A DNA stretch of 47,050 bases, from positions 1-47,050 of the forward strand of contig DVIJ01000010.1 in NCBI GenBank assembly GCA_018711415.1. The letters run 5' to 3'. This document shows, piece after piece, positions 1-8,569 of the stretch. The position numbers and the translations under genes are program-made. Source of the DNA: Scatomorpha merdavium. Lineage in GTDB: Bacteria > Bacillota > Clostridia > Oscillospirales > Oscillospiraceae. Under the pieces are notes generated by a model that was not told the origin of the DNA, did no database searches, and saw nothing but the letters and a program-made list of their open reading frames with translations. The first letter of the stretch is position 1. Each line of letters begins with the position of its first letter.

Positions 1-1
1 C

Positions 2-1792
2 AATAATTACTGGGATGGGAAGTCTGTTGGCAAGGCTGTTGATTCCGGCCTGACGCCCCCGACGGAGGTCGGAGTGAGCGGAGGTACGTTCCCGATAGAC
101 GTGTCTGAGTACGCCAATGAGAGCTTCGTGGCGGTCGAGGACGAAAACGGCAACTTTGTTGTAGAGAGCATGACGGAGGACAATGCCGTTGCCATGGTGA
201 ACGATGTACCGTACAACGACTTCCACAAGGCCATGCTAGCCGCAAAGTCCGGAAATATGGTAGAGCTGCTCAGGGACGTCACTGTTGAAAGCTGGCAGCA
301 GATTTGGAATCTCAGCGGCGTTGCGGTCAATGGCAACAACCACACGCTCAAGGTGAACGCCATCGAGAGCCTCCAGAACCACGACACCGTGTTCCACTCC
401 AAGGGGAACAACCGTTTCTATGACCTCACCATAGACCTCTCCGGAATCAGCTCCGGCTCGCAGGCTCAGGGCTACAAGGCCATTTGCGCCGCACCCGGCG
501 ACAGCTTCGAGAGAGTTAAGGTCATCAGCGGCGAGCAAGTACCCGTATACGGCATCTTTGTGGGCGGCACGGACGCCGAGAACGAGGTAATATACATCAT
601 GAACTGCTCGTTCAAAAACTGCTCCTACGCCATCGGCGCAGAGCCCACCAGCGGCATAGCTTCTGACCTTGAGAAACTTGAGGTGACCGGCTGCACCTTC
701 ACGAACTGCGACTATGTCGGCATCCTCTATGCTGAGGACGTCACCTTCTATAACAACAGCGTCACAAGCGGCAAACTGAACATAATGCACGAGAACCAAG
801 AGGTCACCAACAACACCTTTGCCGGGGCGAGCCGCATCAAGTTCTATGCCGACCCGGCAAAATTCGAGAAGAACGATATCTCCGCGGAAAGCTGCCTGGA
901 AGTTGTCGATGCGGTTGAGAGCGTTGACATCGCAATGAACTACTGGGGCGGCGGCGCGCCCAGCGAAAGCCAGCTCGGCAATGCAGCGGGCAAAGTTGAG
1001 GGCGAAGACGATTACTACACCAGCCCCAGCATGAAACGCTACAGCCTGACGATCATCTACGACAACGGTATGTCGCCGTATGTGGAGGAGGATATTTTCG
1101 AGATAGGAGATATATACGGTCTACCGATAGCGCCGAGCAAGGCGGGCTACATCTTCATGGGCTGGTACTATGACGGCAAGACCTATCAGGCGGAGGATAC
1201 CATAGTAATTAAGGGCGACACAGTCATCCGCGCCCTTTGGTCCGCCCTGCCCGACATTGAGCCGGGCCAGCCGAGCCAGCCTGACGAGCCGGACGTCCCC
1301 GACTTCCCGTTCACCGACGTGTCCGTGAACGCCTGGTACTACGAGGCCGTGAAGTACGTCTACGAGAACGGCATCATGAACGGCATGGACCGCTACAGCT
1401 TCCAGCCGAACGGCACGCTTACCCGTGCGATGGTCTGGACGATGCTGGCGCGCCTTGACGGCGTAGACACCGAGGGCGGGAACAGCTGGTACGCCAAGGC
1501 CCAGGAGTGGGCGACGGCAACGGGCGTCTCCGACGGCGAGAACCCGACCGGCGAAGTGACTCGCGAGCAGCTCGTGACGATGCTCTGGCGCTATGCCGGC
1601 TCTCCCACCTACACCGCAGACCTGAGCGGCTATGTTGACACCGCGGATATAAGCAGCTGGGCCGAGCAGGCCATGTGCTGGGCCGTAGCCACCGGCGTCA
1701 TCGAGGGCGACGAGAACGCGGCTCTGACTCCGAAGGCCAGCACCACCCGTGCCCAGGCCGCCGCGATGCTCATGAGATTCATCGAGCTCTAA
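2..1792 (+). CDS. Beta-helix surface protein with C-terminal SLH domains (5' partial)
   Basis: The reading frame is open from base 2, so the gene starts upstream of the window; the GTG at 74 is only an internal codon. The visible part begins with NNYWDGKSVG and contains many short N/G-rich turns (NCSFKNCSY, NNTFAGAS, NYWGGGAPSE), as in right-handed parallel beta-helix proteins. After it comes one Listeria-Bacteroides (InlB B-type) repeat at about bases 1040-1240, ending in GYIFMGWYYDGKTY and ALW. A Pro-rich linker (QPSQPDEPDVPD) then leads into three SLH motifs, from FTDVSVNAWYYEAVKYVYENG to the last residues MLMRFIEL. SLH domains anchor proteins to secondary cell-wall polymer, so this is probably an exported cell-wall protein. 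Its ligand is unknown. A bidirectional terminator follows. Confidence 0.88.
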   Translation, partial: NNYWDGKSVGKAVDSGLTPPTEVGVSGGTFPIDVSEYANESFVAVEDENGNFVVESMTEDNAVAMVNDVPYNDFHKAMLAAKSGNMVELLRDVTVESWQQIWNLSGVAVNGNNHTLKVNAIESLQNHDTVFHSKGNNRFYDLTIDLSGISSGSQAQGYKAICAAPGDSFERVKVISGEQVPVYGIFVGGTDAENEVIYIMNCSFKNCSYAIGAEPTSGIASDLEKLEVTGCTFTNCDYVGILYAEDVTFYNNSVTSGKLNIMHENQEVTNNTFAGASRIKFYADPAKFEKNDISAESCLEVVDAVESVDIAMNYWGGGAPSESQLGNAAGKVEGEDDYYTSPSMKRYSLTIIYDNGMSPYVEEDIFEIGDIYGLPIAPSKAGYIFMGWYYDGKTYQAEDTIVIKGDTVIRALWSALPDIEPGQPSQPDEPDVPDFPFTDVSVNAWYYEAVKYVYENGIMNGMDRYSFQPNGTLTRAMVWTMLARLDGVDTEGGNSWYAKAQEWATATGVSDGENPTGEVTREQLVTMLWRYAGSPTYTADLSGYVDTADISSWAEQAMCWAVATGVIEGDENAALTPKASTTRAQAAAMLMRFIEL

Positions 1793-1807
1793 ACAATGAG
1801 CACAAAA

Positions 1808-1838
1808 GAACCGGGAGGGGCGACCCTCCCGGTTTTTT
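1808..1838. terminator. Bidirectional terminator between SLH gene and acyl-CoA dehydrogenase
   Basis: A 9-bp stem, CCGGGAGGG/CCCTCCCGG with loop GCGA, is followed by TTTTTT on the plus strand. On the minus strand the same stem is followed by TTCTTTT. It can end the plus-strand SLH gene and the minus-strand dehydrogenase gene, which converge here. Confidence 0.85.
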
Positions 1839-1858
1839 CGTGCTTGGATATATACCGC

Positions 1859-2998
1859 TTATTTTACACCCATCCAGCCGGATATGACCATGCGCTGGAC
1901 TTCGTTGGTGCCTTCGTATATCTCGGTGACCTTGGCGTCACGCATCATGCGTTCCACGGGGTAGTCCTTGGTGTAGCCGTAGCCGCCGCAGAGCTGGACG
2001 GCGCGGTTCGTGACATAGGACGCGGTCTCGGAGGCGAAGAGCTTTGCCATAGCGGCCAGGTGGCTGTAGGGCAGGCCCTGCTGCTCGGCCTCGGCGGCGC
2101 GCCACACGAGCAGCCTGGCGGCGTCCGTGCGGGTCTGCATATCGGCCAGGGTGAACTGGGTGTTCTGGAACTGAGAGATCCTGCGCCCGAACTGGATGCG
2201 CTCCTTAGTGAACTTGATGGTCTCGTCTATAGCGCCCTGGGCGATGCCCACGGCCTGAGCGCCGACGCCTATGCGTCCGCCGTCCAGCGTGGCCATGGCG
2301 ATCTTGAAGCCCTTGCCCTCGTCGCCCAGGCGGTTCTCCGTCGGGATTATGACGTTGTCAAACACCAGCTCGCAGGTGGAGGAAGCACGCAGACCCATCT
2401 TGTTCTCGGGCTTGCCCATAGTGAAGCCCGGCGTGTCGCGCTCGAGAATGAAGGCGGTGATGCCCTTGGTGCCGAGCTCCTTGTTGGTCATGGCAAAGAC
2501 GATGAACACGTCCGCGGCGCCCGCGTTCGTGATGAACACCTTGTTGCCGTTCAGGACGTAGTGGTCGCCCTCCAGGACGGCGACGGACTTCTGCATGGAG
2601 GCGTCCGTACCCGCGCTCGGCTCAGTCAGTGCGAAGGCGCCCAGCTTCTTGCCGCTGGCCAGGGGCTTGAGGTACTTTTCCTTCTGCTCCGGCGTACCGA
2701 AGGTCATGATCGGCCAGCAGCACAGGGAGGTGTGCGCAGAGAGTATGATGCCCGTCGTGGCGCATACCTTGGAGAGCTCCTCGACCGCAAGTATGTAGCC
2801 CAACTGGTCGATGCCGCTGCCGCCCAGTTCCTCGGGTACGGGCAGGCCCATCATGCCCATCTCGGCCATCTTTGCGATGGTCTCAAGCGGGAAGCGCTCC
2901 GTCTCATCAAGCTCCTTGGCAAGGGGCTTGACCTCGTTTTCCGCAAAGTCGCGGAAGGTCTGCTGGAGTTGGACATGCTCGTCTGACAGTTTGAACAT
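1859..2998 (-). CDS. Short-chain acyl-CoA dehydrogenase (butyryl-CoA dehydrogenase type)
   Basis: FAD-dependent dehydrogenase that introduces a 2,3-double bond into an acyl-CoA and normally passes electrons to an electron-transfer flavoprotein. The 379 residues match the usual family length. Motifs seen are AFALTEPSAGTDA (FAD/substrate loop), RIQFGRRISQFQ, QLCGGYGYTKDYPVERMMRD, and the catalytic-base loop EIYEGTNEVQRM, with Glu362 in the position used by short-chain dehydrogenases. The start is ATG at 2998, behind AAGGAAGG. No etfAB genes are in the window. A TGAA-N6-TTCA inverted repeat lies 30-45 bases upstream and matches two sites at 13761 and 13920, so the gene is probably co-regulated with the KAS/Liv operon. 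Substrate chain length cannot be read from the sequence. Confidence 0.93.
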   Translation of the reverse strand: MFKLSDEHVQLQQTFRDFAENEVKPLAKELDETERFPLETIAKMAEMGMMGLPVPEELGGSGIDQLGYILAVEELSKVCATTGIILSAHTSLCCWPIMTFGTPEQKEKYLKPLASGKKLGAFALTEPSAGTDASMQKSVAVLEGDHYVLNGNKVFITNAGAADVFIVFAMTNKELGTKGITAFILERDTPGFTMGKPENKMGLRASSTCELVFDNVIIPTENRLGDEGKGFKIAMATLDGGRIGVGAQAVGIAQGAIDETIKFTKERIQFGRRISQFQNTQFTLADMQTRTDAARLLVWRAAEAEQQGLPYSHLAAMAKLFASETASYVTNRAVQLCGGYGYTKDYPVERMMRDAKVTEIYEGTNEVQRMVISGWMGVK

Positions 2999-3026
2999 TT
3001 TTCTTTTCCTTCCTTTCTGTTAAAAA

Positions 3027-3044
3027 TATGAATACCTATTCAGT
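3027..3044 (-). promoter_or_regulatory. Putative operator TGAA-N6-TTCA upstream of the acyl-CoA dehydrogenase
   Basis: TGAA-TACCTA-TTCA occupies 3029-3042, flanked by TA and GT. It shares the half-sites and 6-base spacer with the repeats at 13761-13778 and 13920-13941. No convincing -35/-10 pair is visible on the minus strand just upstream, so its position relative to the start of transcription is unknown. Confidence 0.6.
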
Positions 3045-3060
3045 TTCTTGCCTTAAATCA

Positions 3061-3097
3061 GGGCGCGTCCGGGTTTGGCCCTAACGCGCCCTTTTTT
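3061..3097. terminator. Hairpin downstream of the alpha/beta hydrolase gene
   Basis: The 7-bp stem GGGCGCG/CGCGCCC (3061-3067, 3085-3091) is followed by TTTTTT on the plus strand. In the direction of the flanking minus-strand gene it is followed only by TGATTT, a weak U-tract. It probably ends the long minus-strand operon, perhaps incompletely. Confidence 0.5.
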
Positions 3098-3102
3098 AAA
3101 TT

Positions 3103-4119
3103 TTACACGCCGAAAAAGCCCAGCAGCTCGGCTATGAACTCATCCTCATGGTCGAGCATACAGCCGTGGCCGCCGGGAATGACGGCTTCGTGGTAAGCAC
3201 CGCCGTTTGCCTTGTACTTTTCGAGCACAAAGCGGGTCTGGCTGAGCATGGGCTGGGGAGGGCAGACCTCGTCGCCCGGGTAGCCGGGAACGACGCCGGC
3301 CTTGCCGAGGTAGACCAGGTCGCAGACGCTAGTGTCGGAGACCATGAGGTCCTGCGCGCCGCGTATCCAGAGGATAGGCGGCTTGTTGGGTATCTCCGCC
3401 AGGCCGCTGAGGTCGCACCAGTTGGGGGCCATGGTGTTGCATATGCCGCTGTCGCCCGCGAGGACGAAAGGCCATGTCGCACACATGGAGGAGTTGCCGG
3501 GGTACATACCGTCGCCGACGCGGGTAGTCATGACGCTGTCGATATACTTTTCCTTGAGCTCGGGGGCTATCTGGAAGGGGGGCGCGACGTAGATGGAATC
3601 GATGACCGAGGCGATAAAGGCACGGTCACCGCTCTGCAGCGCGGCGATGAGCTGGACATTGGCGCAGCCGGCGCCGCTGCCGAGGCCCAGGGGTTCGAGC
3701 TTTTTGCCGTCCTCGCCGTAGGTACCGCCGAAGCCGAAGGGGGAGAGGGGAGACTGCAGGACCATGCCGTCCAGCTTGTCGCTGTGGTCGATGGCATACT
3801 GCATGGCGACACCGCCGCCCATCGACCAGCCGAAGATGATGAACTTATCCCAGCCGAGCGCCTCAACAAGCTCGTGTATGTCGTCGGAGAAATCCCTCAT
3901 GCCGCGGGTGGCGTCCACGGGAAGGGCGTCGCTGTCGCCAAAGCAGCGCAGATCGGGCGCTGCCATGCAGAACTTATCTTCCAGGCGCTCCATGATGTGT
4001 TCATAGAAAACGGAGGAAGAGGCGTTGCCGTGTATTAGCAGGAGCTTGCGTCCGTCCGGACGGCCGTGGAAGCGGCAGGCCGTGGTGAGCCTGGGGGTAG
4101 TTATCTTCCTGAGTTCCAT
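3103..4119 (-). CDS. Alpha/beta-hydrolase, 338 aa
   Basis: Alpha/beta-hydrolase-fold enzyme with an oxyanion region LLLIHGNASSS, nucleophile elbow GWSMGG (Ser99) and a C-terminal His at 318 in PGGHGCMLDHE. The Asp is probably in RGAQDLMVSD. The frame is open upstream to 4494, but ATG at 4119 has a good Shine-Dalgarno (AAGGAG) inside the end of the TetR gene, and the fold begins there, so I use that start. It lies 2 bases after the TetR stop and is translationally linked to it. The substrate is unknown. Placement with a CoA-transferase and acyl-CoA dehydrogenase suggests an ester, thioester or C-C bond hydrolase acting on a pathway intermediate, which is an inference. Confidence 0.85.
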   Translation of the reverse strand: MELRKITTPRLTTACRFHGRPDGRKLLLIHGNASSSVFYEHIMERLEDKFCMAAPDLRCFGDSDALPVDATRGMRDFSDDIHELVEALGWDKFIIFGWSMGGGVAMQYAIDHSDKLDGMVLQSPLSPFGFGGTYGEDGKKLEPLGLGSGAGCANVQLIAALQSGDRAFIASVIDSIYVAPPFQIAPELKEKYIDSVMTTRVGDGMYPGNSSMCATWPFVLAGDSGICNTMAPNWCDLSGLAEIPNKPPILWIRGAQDLMVSDTSVCDLVYLGKAGVVPGYPGDEVCPPQPMLSQTRFVLEKYKANGGAYHEAVIPGGHGCMLDHEDEFIAELLGFFGV

Positions 4120-4121
4120 AA

Positions 4122-4832
4122 TTACTCCTTTGTCGCCGAGGGGGCCTCCTCGCCAAGAAAGTCGAAGTCGACCTCCACGCGAAAATTCATGTTTTTCTTC
4201 TGTTCCTTGTCGATATCCCTGAACTGGGGCGCACTGCCCGTGAACATGCCGTTGTCGAGCAGTTTCATCACCTCGTCCGTGATGCGGTCGAAGTCCACGC
4301 CGGACTTTTCGAACATTCCGTATTTGAGGCCGACAAAGTTGGATATGCCCATCAGCATATATGCCAGGACTTCGCTGTCTATGTCTCGGACCTCGCCCTG
4401 CTTTTTGCCGGCGTTTATGGTGCGGACATAGGACTTGCAGAAGTTTTCGTAGTACTCTGTGAACAGCTTTCTGTCTACATAGAGCGACTCCCAAATGATG
4501 TTATACATATATGGGTTTTCCGCTATGAACTCCAGCCATGCCCTGATGCCGGCGCGTTCCTTGCTGTGCCTGTCCGGACAGTCCGAGGTCTTTATTGAAA
4601 GCTCTTTCCTGATCCTGTGGCTGAACTGCAGCAGCAGATAGCGGTATAGGCTCAGTTTGCTGTCGAAATACACATAGAACGTCCCGGCCGCAACTCCGGC
4701 GAGCTGGGTTATATCGACTATGTTCGCGCCATAGTACCCGCGCTCATATATCAGCTGAGTGGCTGCGGACAATATACTGTTGAGCGTTTCAACGCCTTTT
4801 TTTGTTCTTGGTATTTTCAGCAGGTCAGTCAT
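4122..4832 (-). CDS. TetR/AcrR-family transcriptional regulator
   Basis: A 236-residue protein. The N-terminal DNA-binding domain holds the TetR signature: helix ILSAATQLIYERGY, then IVDITQLAGVAAGTFYVYF with DSKLSLYRYLL after it (residues about 20-70). The C-terminal part is a variable helical ligand domain. I place the start at ATG 4832, behind GGAGGAG, rather than at an upstream in-frame codon. The gene has its own sigma-A promoter in the 88-base gap after the upstream hydrolase gene, with a palindrome over its -10 box. It sits between two hydrolase genes and is the obvious local candidate to control the acyl-CoA module, but whether it binds the TGAA-N6-TTCA sites is not shown. Confidence 0.9.
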   Translation of the reverse strand: MTDLLKIPRTKKGVETLNSILSAATQLIYERGYYGANIVDITQLAGVAAGTFYVYFDSKLSLYRYLLLQFSHRIRKELSIKTSDCPDRHSKERAGIRAWLEFIAENPYMYNIIWESLYVDRKLFTEYYENFCKSYVRTINAGKKQGEVRDIDSEVLAYMLMGISNFVGLKYGMFEKSGVDFDRITDEVMKLLDNGMFTGSAPQFRDIDKEQKKNMNFRVEVDFDFLGEEAPSATKE

Positions 4833-4857
4833 TTTCTCCTCCAAAGGATAGAAGCTG

Positions 4858-4891
4858 GTATAATTATACTCCACAGCTCCCCCGCTTTCAA
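4858..4891 (-). promoter_or_regulatory. TetR gene promoter with palindrome over the -10 box
   Basis: On the minus strand TTGAAA (4886-4891) is followed after 17 bases by a perfect TATAAT (4863-4868). The -10 box lies inside the 12-base perfect palindrome GTATAATTATAC (4858-4869), which could be an autoregulatory operator. The palindrome differs from the TGAA-N6-TTCA sites. Confidence 0.75.
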
Positions 4892-4920
4892 CCGTTCTTT
4901 TCTGAAAATACCTGGCGTGA

Positions 4921-5736
4921 TCAAACGATATTGAACTTATCTTTGACTGTGTTCGCAAATCCAAGAATCAGGCTGGTGAACAGCAGGGGCTGTTCGTACA
5001 TGGATGCGTGTCCGCTGTTTTGAATTACAAGGTAGTGGCTGTCCTTGATGTTCCTGGCCAGGTATTGCTGTTCCTCGATGGGAGTCAGGTAATCCTGCTG
5101 GCAGGAGACGATGAGCACGGGGCAGGCCACCCTGTCGAGCCTGTCGCGGACATCATAGTTGGCAGAGCTGTTCGTGAGCCGGATCATGGCCTGGATGAAG
5201 TCCGGGTTGTTGAAGATCGGAACGAGCAGTTCTTTGCGGCGCTCCATCCAGTCGTTGTGCTCGATGAAGAAGCTGGGGGAGTAGATGACGGGGATGGAGG
5301 TGTAGTAATAGCTTTCCCCGTCGTTCGCGGCGAGGTTCCAGGCCTTGCCTACGTCGTTGAGCCAGGCGCCGGTGGCGGCGGTGGCGTTGAAGAGCATCAG
5401 GCGCTCGACACGCTCCGGATGTTCTATGGCGTACTCAAGCCCGACCTCACTGCCGTAGGAGATGCCGGCCACGCAGACCTTCTCCAGGCCCAGGTGGTCC
5501 AGCAGGGCGTCCACGAGCCTGATCTGGATGCCGTGATCATAGGCCTCGGTCATCTTGGCGCTGCGGCCCTGGTCGAGCATGTCCAGGAGTATGAGCTGAT
5601 TCTGCGCGGACAGCGGCTCCACGAACTCAGCCCAGCTGCCGCAGGACATCATGATGCCGTTGAGCAGCAGGAGAGGCCGGCCTTCGCCGTGCAGCTCAAA
5701 ATAGATGCTCTTGCCTTCAAAATCAAAATATGCCAT
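4921..5736 (-). CDS. Alpha/beta-hydrolase, 271 aa
   Basis: Second alpha/beta-hydrolase of the cluster, at the usual size for the fold. It has LLLLNGIMMSCGSW near the oxyanion hole, LLDMLDQGRS, nucleophile elbow AGISYGSEVG (Ser93), SCQQDYLTP as the likely Asp loop and NSGHASMYEQP with the catalytic His. It resembles small-acid and enol-lactone hydrolases of the MhpC/PcaD kind, but the match is generic. It starts one base after the CoA-transferase stop, with AGGGAAGAG as ribosome site, so the two are cotranscribed. It is not a close copy of the 3103-4119 hydrolase. Confidence 0.86.
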   Translation of the reverse strand: MAYFDFEGKSIYFELHGEGRPLLLLNGIMMSCGSWAEFVEPLSAQNQLILLDMLDQGRSAKMTEAYDHGIQIRLVDALLDHLGLEKVCVAGISYGSEVGLEYAIEHPERVERLMLFNATAATGAWLNDVGKAWNLAANDGESYYYTSIPVIYSPSFFIEHNDWMERRKELLVPIFNNPDFIQAMIRLTNSSANYDVRDRLDRVACPVLIVSCQQDYLTPIEEQQYLARNIKDSHYLVIQNSGHASMYEQPLLFTSLILGFANTVKDKFNIV

Positions 5737-5737
5737 T

Positions 5738-7051
5738 TTATCTCTTCCCTATAATGCCGGCGCGCAGGGCGTCCTCCCAGAGCTGTTCCCTGAATTTCGG
5801 GTGGGCTATCTCTATGAGGCTGCGAACGCGCTCGTTGATGTTTGCGCCGCGCAGGTCCGCGACGCCGTATTCAGTGACGATCAGGTCGGCGTCGTTCCTG
5901 GAGAGGCTGACCGCCGCGCCGCGCTGGAGCTGCGCGGTTATCTTGGAGACCTCATGCCGTTCGCCGGTGGCCTTGTCCTTTACCATGGCAGTGGAGTAGA
6001 GGGCGATGATGGAACGTCCGCCCTTGGACATCTGAGCGCCGACGGCGGTGTCGGACTGGCCGCCGGTGCCGGAGAACTGGCGGGAGCCGATGGACTCGGA
6101 GGCGCACTGGCCTGTGAGGTCAACTTCGAGGCTGGTGTTGATGGAGATCTGGTTGTCATTCTGGGCGATGACGTAGGGGTCGTTGACCCAGGCGCCGTCA
6201 TAGAGCGCAACGCCGGGGTTGTGGTCGATGAAGGCGTAGAGCTCGGGGCTGCCCAGAGCCATGGTGGCGACCATTTGACCGCGGTTGAGCTGCTTGCGCT
6301 TGTTCGTGATGACGCCCATCTTTACGAGCTCCATCATGCCGCTGGTTATGAGCTCGGTATGTACGCCGAGGTCGTTCTTCTCCTTGAGGCCCTCCGCGAC
6401 GGCGTTGGGTATGCCGCCTATGCCTAGCTGGATGCAGGCGCCGTCCGGGACCAGGCCTGAAATGATCTTGCCGATGGCGGCGTCCTTCTCGGTGAAGGGC
6501 ACGTCGGGAATGGGGGGGCAGGGGTAGTCTGCCTCGATGAAGTAGTCGATCTGGCTCTCATGGATGACCACGTCGCCGTAGACGAAGGGGAAGTTGGGGT
6601 TTATCTCGAGGATGGTGATGTCCGCGGCCTCTATCATCTTCCGCTCGTAGGTGCAGGAGGTGGAGAGGGAGATGTAGCCGTGCTCATCCGGCATGGAGGC
6701 GGAGGCGACGAATATGTTGGGCTTGTTGCGATAGAGCCACTTGGTAGCGGCGAAGTGCAGGTTGTTGGGGATATAGGCCATGTTGCCCTGCTCGTGGGCC
6801 TTGCGCATGGGCGTGGCGTAGAACCAGCCGTCAACGCGGAAGGAATCCACGTACTCGGGAGCGTAGAAGCTGCACTGGTGGGTGGGGTTGCAGTTGACGA
6901 TCTTGACGTCCTTCACTCTGTCCGCAATGGTGTGGATGTTTTCCATGAACAGCCCGGCCTCAGCCGCGCCGAGACCCGTGACAATGGTGTCTCCGCTCTT
7001 CACGAGGGCGAGAGCCGCCTCCAGGGATATGATTTTAGAAGTGTAAGGCAT
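5738..7051 (-). CDS. CoA-transferase of the acetyl-CoA hydrolase / 4-hydroxybutyrate CoA-transferase family
   Basis: Family I-type CoA-transferase of 437 residues, the normal length for butyryl-CoA:acetate and 4-hydroxybutyrate CoA-transferases. It has QLGIGGIPNAVAEGL, the catalytic glutamate in GVHTELITSGMM (Glu233), MALGSPELYAFIDHNP, and the CoA-binding SGTGGQSDTAVGAQMSKGG. It moves CoA from a donor such as acetyl- or butyryl-CoA to a free acid without spending ATP. Next to a Liv-type importer it is the natural activating enzyme for the imported acid. The start ATG at 7051 follows GGGAGG. A stem-loop separates it from the livK-like gene. Confidence 0.9.
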   Translation of the reverse strand: MPYTSKIISLEAALALVKSGDTIVTGLGAAEAGLFMENIHTIADRVKDVKIVNCNPTHQCSFYAPEYVDSFRVDGWFYATPMRKAHEQGNMAYIPNNLHFAATKWLYRNKPNIFVASASMPDEHGYISLSTSCTYERKMIEAADITILEINPNFPFVYGDVVIHESQIDYFIEADYPCPPIPDVPFTEKDAAIGKIISGLVPDGACIQLGIGGIPNAVAEGLKEKNDLGVHTELITSGMMELVKMGVITNKRKQLNRGQMVATMALGSPELYAFIDHNPGVALYDGAWVNDPYVIAQNDNQISINTSLEVDLTGQCASESIGSRQFSGTGGQSDTAVGAQMSKGGRSIIALYSTAMVKDKATGERHEVSKITAQLQRGAAVSLSRNDADLIVTEYGVADLRGANINERVRSLIEIAHPKFREQLWEDALRAGIIGKR

Positions 7052-7073
7052 TGGTAAGTCCTCCCGTAGCGTT

Positions 7074-7104
7074 GCAGGCGGTCAGCGCGGAGCCGACCGC
7101 CTGC
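7074..7104 (-). other. Stem-loop between binding-protein gene and CoA-transferase gene
   Basis: A 10-bp stem, GCAGGCGGTC/GACCGCCTGC, with an 11-base loop lies just after the binding-protein stop and just before the CoA-transferase ribosome site. In the transcribed (minus) direction no U-tract follows. It is therefore more likely an mRNA-stabilising or attenuating structure than a full terminator. Confidence 0.6.
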
Positions 7105-7120
7105 TTTTATTCAAGCATAT

Positions 7121-8521
7121 TTACTTGATGGTGGCAAGCACGTCCTCAAGGGACATGATGGGGCTGACGAGTTCGAGCTCATAATAGCCGCTCTCGCCGT
7201 ACTCGAGGGAGATGGTGTTGAGAGCGAGCGAGGTGACGGCCAGACGGTCGCCATTGGCGAAGCTGATGGTGCCGCCCATGGGCAGCTTGAACTCGGTAGC
7301 TTCCATGATGTCGTTGAAGTTGGCCCAGTTGAGCTCAAGGCCGCTCTCGTCCAGGGCCTTGAGAGCCTGGATGAAGATGTCGCCGGCGATGTAACCGGCC
7401 ATGGCGTAGGAGTTGAGGGCGTAGTCGTTGCCGGTGCCGCCGTTCTCGAGCTCCCAGGCGCTCATGGCGCCGTAGAAGGTCATGTAGTCGGCCATGCCTT
7501 CCTCGGTGCTGGTGTCGAGCCAGGCGGTGGAGTAGACCCTGCGGTCAGCGGTGACGGAGCCGTTCTCGACAAAGGCACCGAGAGTCACGGCGGAGGCGCT
7601 GACGTAGGAGGTGATGACATCGACGTTGTAGTCGGCGTCGCGCATGGAGGCCATGAGGGTGGCGAGCGGGGCCTGGTTCATGCAGGCGATGACCACGTCG
7701 CAGCCGTTGTTCTTGAGAACGTTGACGGCGGCGGAGTAATCGGTGGCGGCGGCGTCGACATCCTGGTAGACTATCTCGACATCCAGGGTCTCGGCCTGCT
7801 TCTTGACGCCGTAGACGAGGCCGGAACCGGCATCGTCGGTGGTGGCGACAACGCCTATCTTGGTGCCGCCGAGGCCAACGCCGTTATCGGTGGGAGCGAC
7901 GGCACGGGCCAGAAGGACGCGGCCCTCGGAGTTGTAGATGGGCTGTACGGGGTAGATGACCTTGTCGTTGCCGGTGGCGCCTTCCTGATAGAGGTCCTCA
8001 ATGCCGGTGGCGGCGTAGACCATGGGGATGCCCTTTTCCTTCAGGTAGTCGAGAGTGGCGGCGACGGTGTTGGTGCCGAAGTGGCCGACGATGGCGAACA
8101 CCTTGTCGGTCTCGACGAGGGTCTTGGTGTAGGTCAGGCCCTGGGCGGCGTCGAAGCCGTCGTCATAGTGGATGAGCTCGATCTTCTTGCCCTGGAAACC
8201 GCCGGCGTCATTGTAGGCCTTGAAAGCGGCTTCCATACCGGCGTTGAAGGGAACGCCGACGGTGGCGTAGCTGCCGGTGGTGGCGGCGGTGTTGCCGACG
8301 TAGATGGTCGTGTCATCAACGCCCTGGACGTCTACAAAGGGCGCGTAGCCGTCGTCGCTGGTGTCGCCGCCCTCGGGGGCTTCGCTGCCTTCGACTTCGG
8401 GGGCGTCGCTGCCGGCGGGGGCTTCGGTCGGGTCGGCTGCGGGCTCGTTGGTCAGGCCGGAGCAGGCCGCAAGGGACAGGCAGAGCGCCAGCGCCAGAAT
8501 GAGTGCCAGTGTCTTTTTCAT
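7121..8521 (-). CDS. livK: Liv-type ABC transporter substrate-binding lipoprotein
   Basis: A 466-residue lipoprotein with the signal peptide MKKTLALILALALCLSLAAC (lipobox Cys20), then an acidic low-complexity linker to about residue 60. The mature part is a type I periplasmic-binding fold: TTIYVGNTAATTGSYATVG, AFKAYNDAGGFQGKKIELI, FAIVGHFGTNTVAATLDYL, IGVVATTDDAGSG. This is the Leu/Ile/Val-binding family, which also binds urea, amides, aromatic acids and short organic acids, so the ligand need not be an amino acid. The ribosome site is AAGGAG. It lies downstream of the ATPase genes of the same transporter, and the stem-loop after it may raise its mRNA level relative to the membrane parts. Confidence 0.92.
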   Translation of the reverse strand: MKKTLALILALALCLSLAACSGLTNEPAADPTEAPAGSDAPEVEGSEAPEGGDTSDDGYAPFVDVQGVDDTTIYVGNTAATTGSYATVGVPFNAGMEAAFKAYNDAGGFQGKKIELIHYDDGFDAAQGLTYTKTLVETDKVFAIVGHFGTNTVAATLDYLKEKGIPMVYAATGIEDLYQEGATGNDKVIYPVQPIYNSEGRVLLARAVAPTDNGVGLGGTKIGVVATTDDAGSGLVYGVKKQAETLDVEIVYQDVDAAATDYSAAVNVLKNNGCDVVIACMNQAPLATLMASMRDADYNVDVITSYVSASAVTLGAFVENGSVTADRRVYSTAWLDTSTEEGMADYMTFYGAMSAWELENGGTGNDYALNSYAMAGYIAGDIFIQALKALDESGLELNWANFNDIMEATEFKLPMGGTISFANGDRLAVTSLALNTISLEYGESGYYELELVSPIMSLEDVLATIK

Positions 8522-8569
8522 TTCTTTCTTCTCCTTTTTGAAATTGTATTTATGTTGCCGCGTTTGCGT

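Noticed and set aside
1796..2986. Long open frame antisense to the acyl-CoA dehydrogenase gene
   Set aside because: Its product has no recognisable motif and low-complexity G/A/V/L/R/H composition, as expected for the opposite strand of a GC-rich gene. The dehydrogenase on the other strand has all family motifs.
4120..4494. N-terminal extension of the alpha/beta hydrolase to an upstream start
   Set aside because: The added residues are Arg/His-rich and fully overlap the TetR gene on the same strand in another frame. ATG 4119 has a proper ribosome site and matches the fold start.
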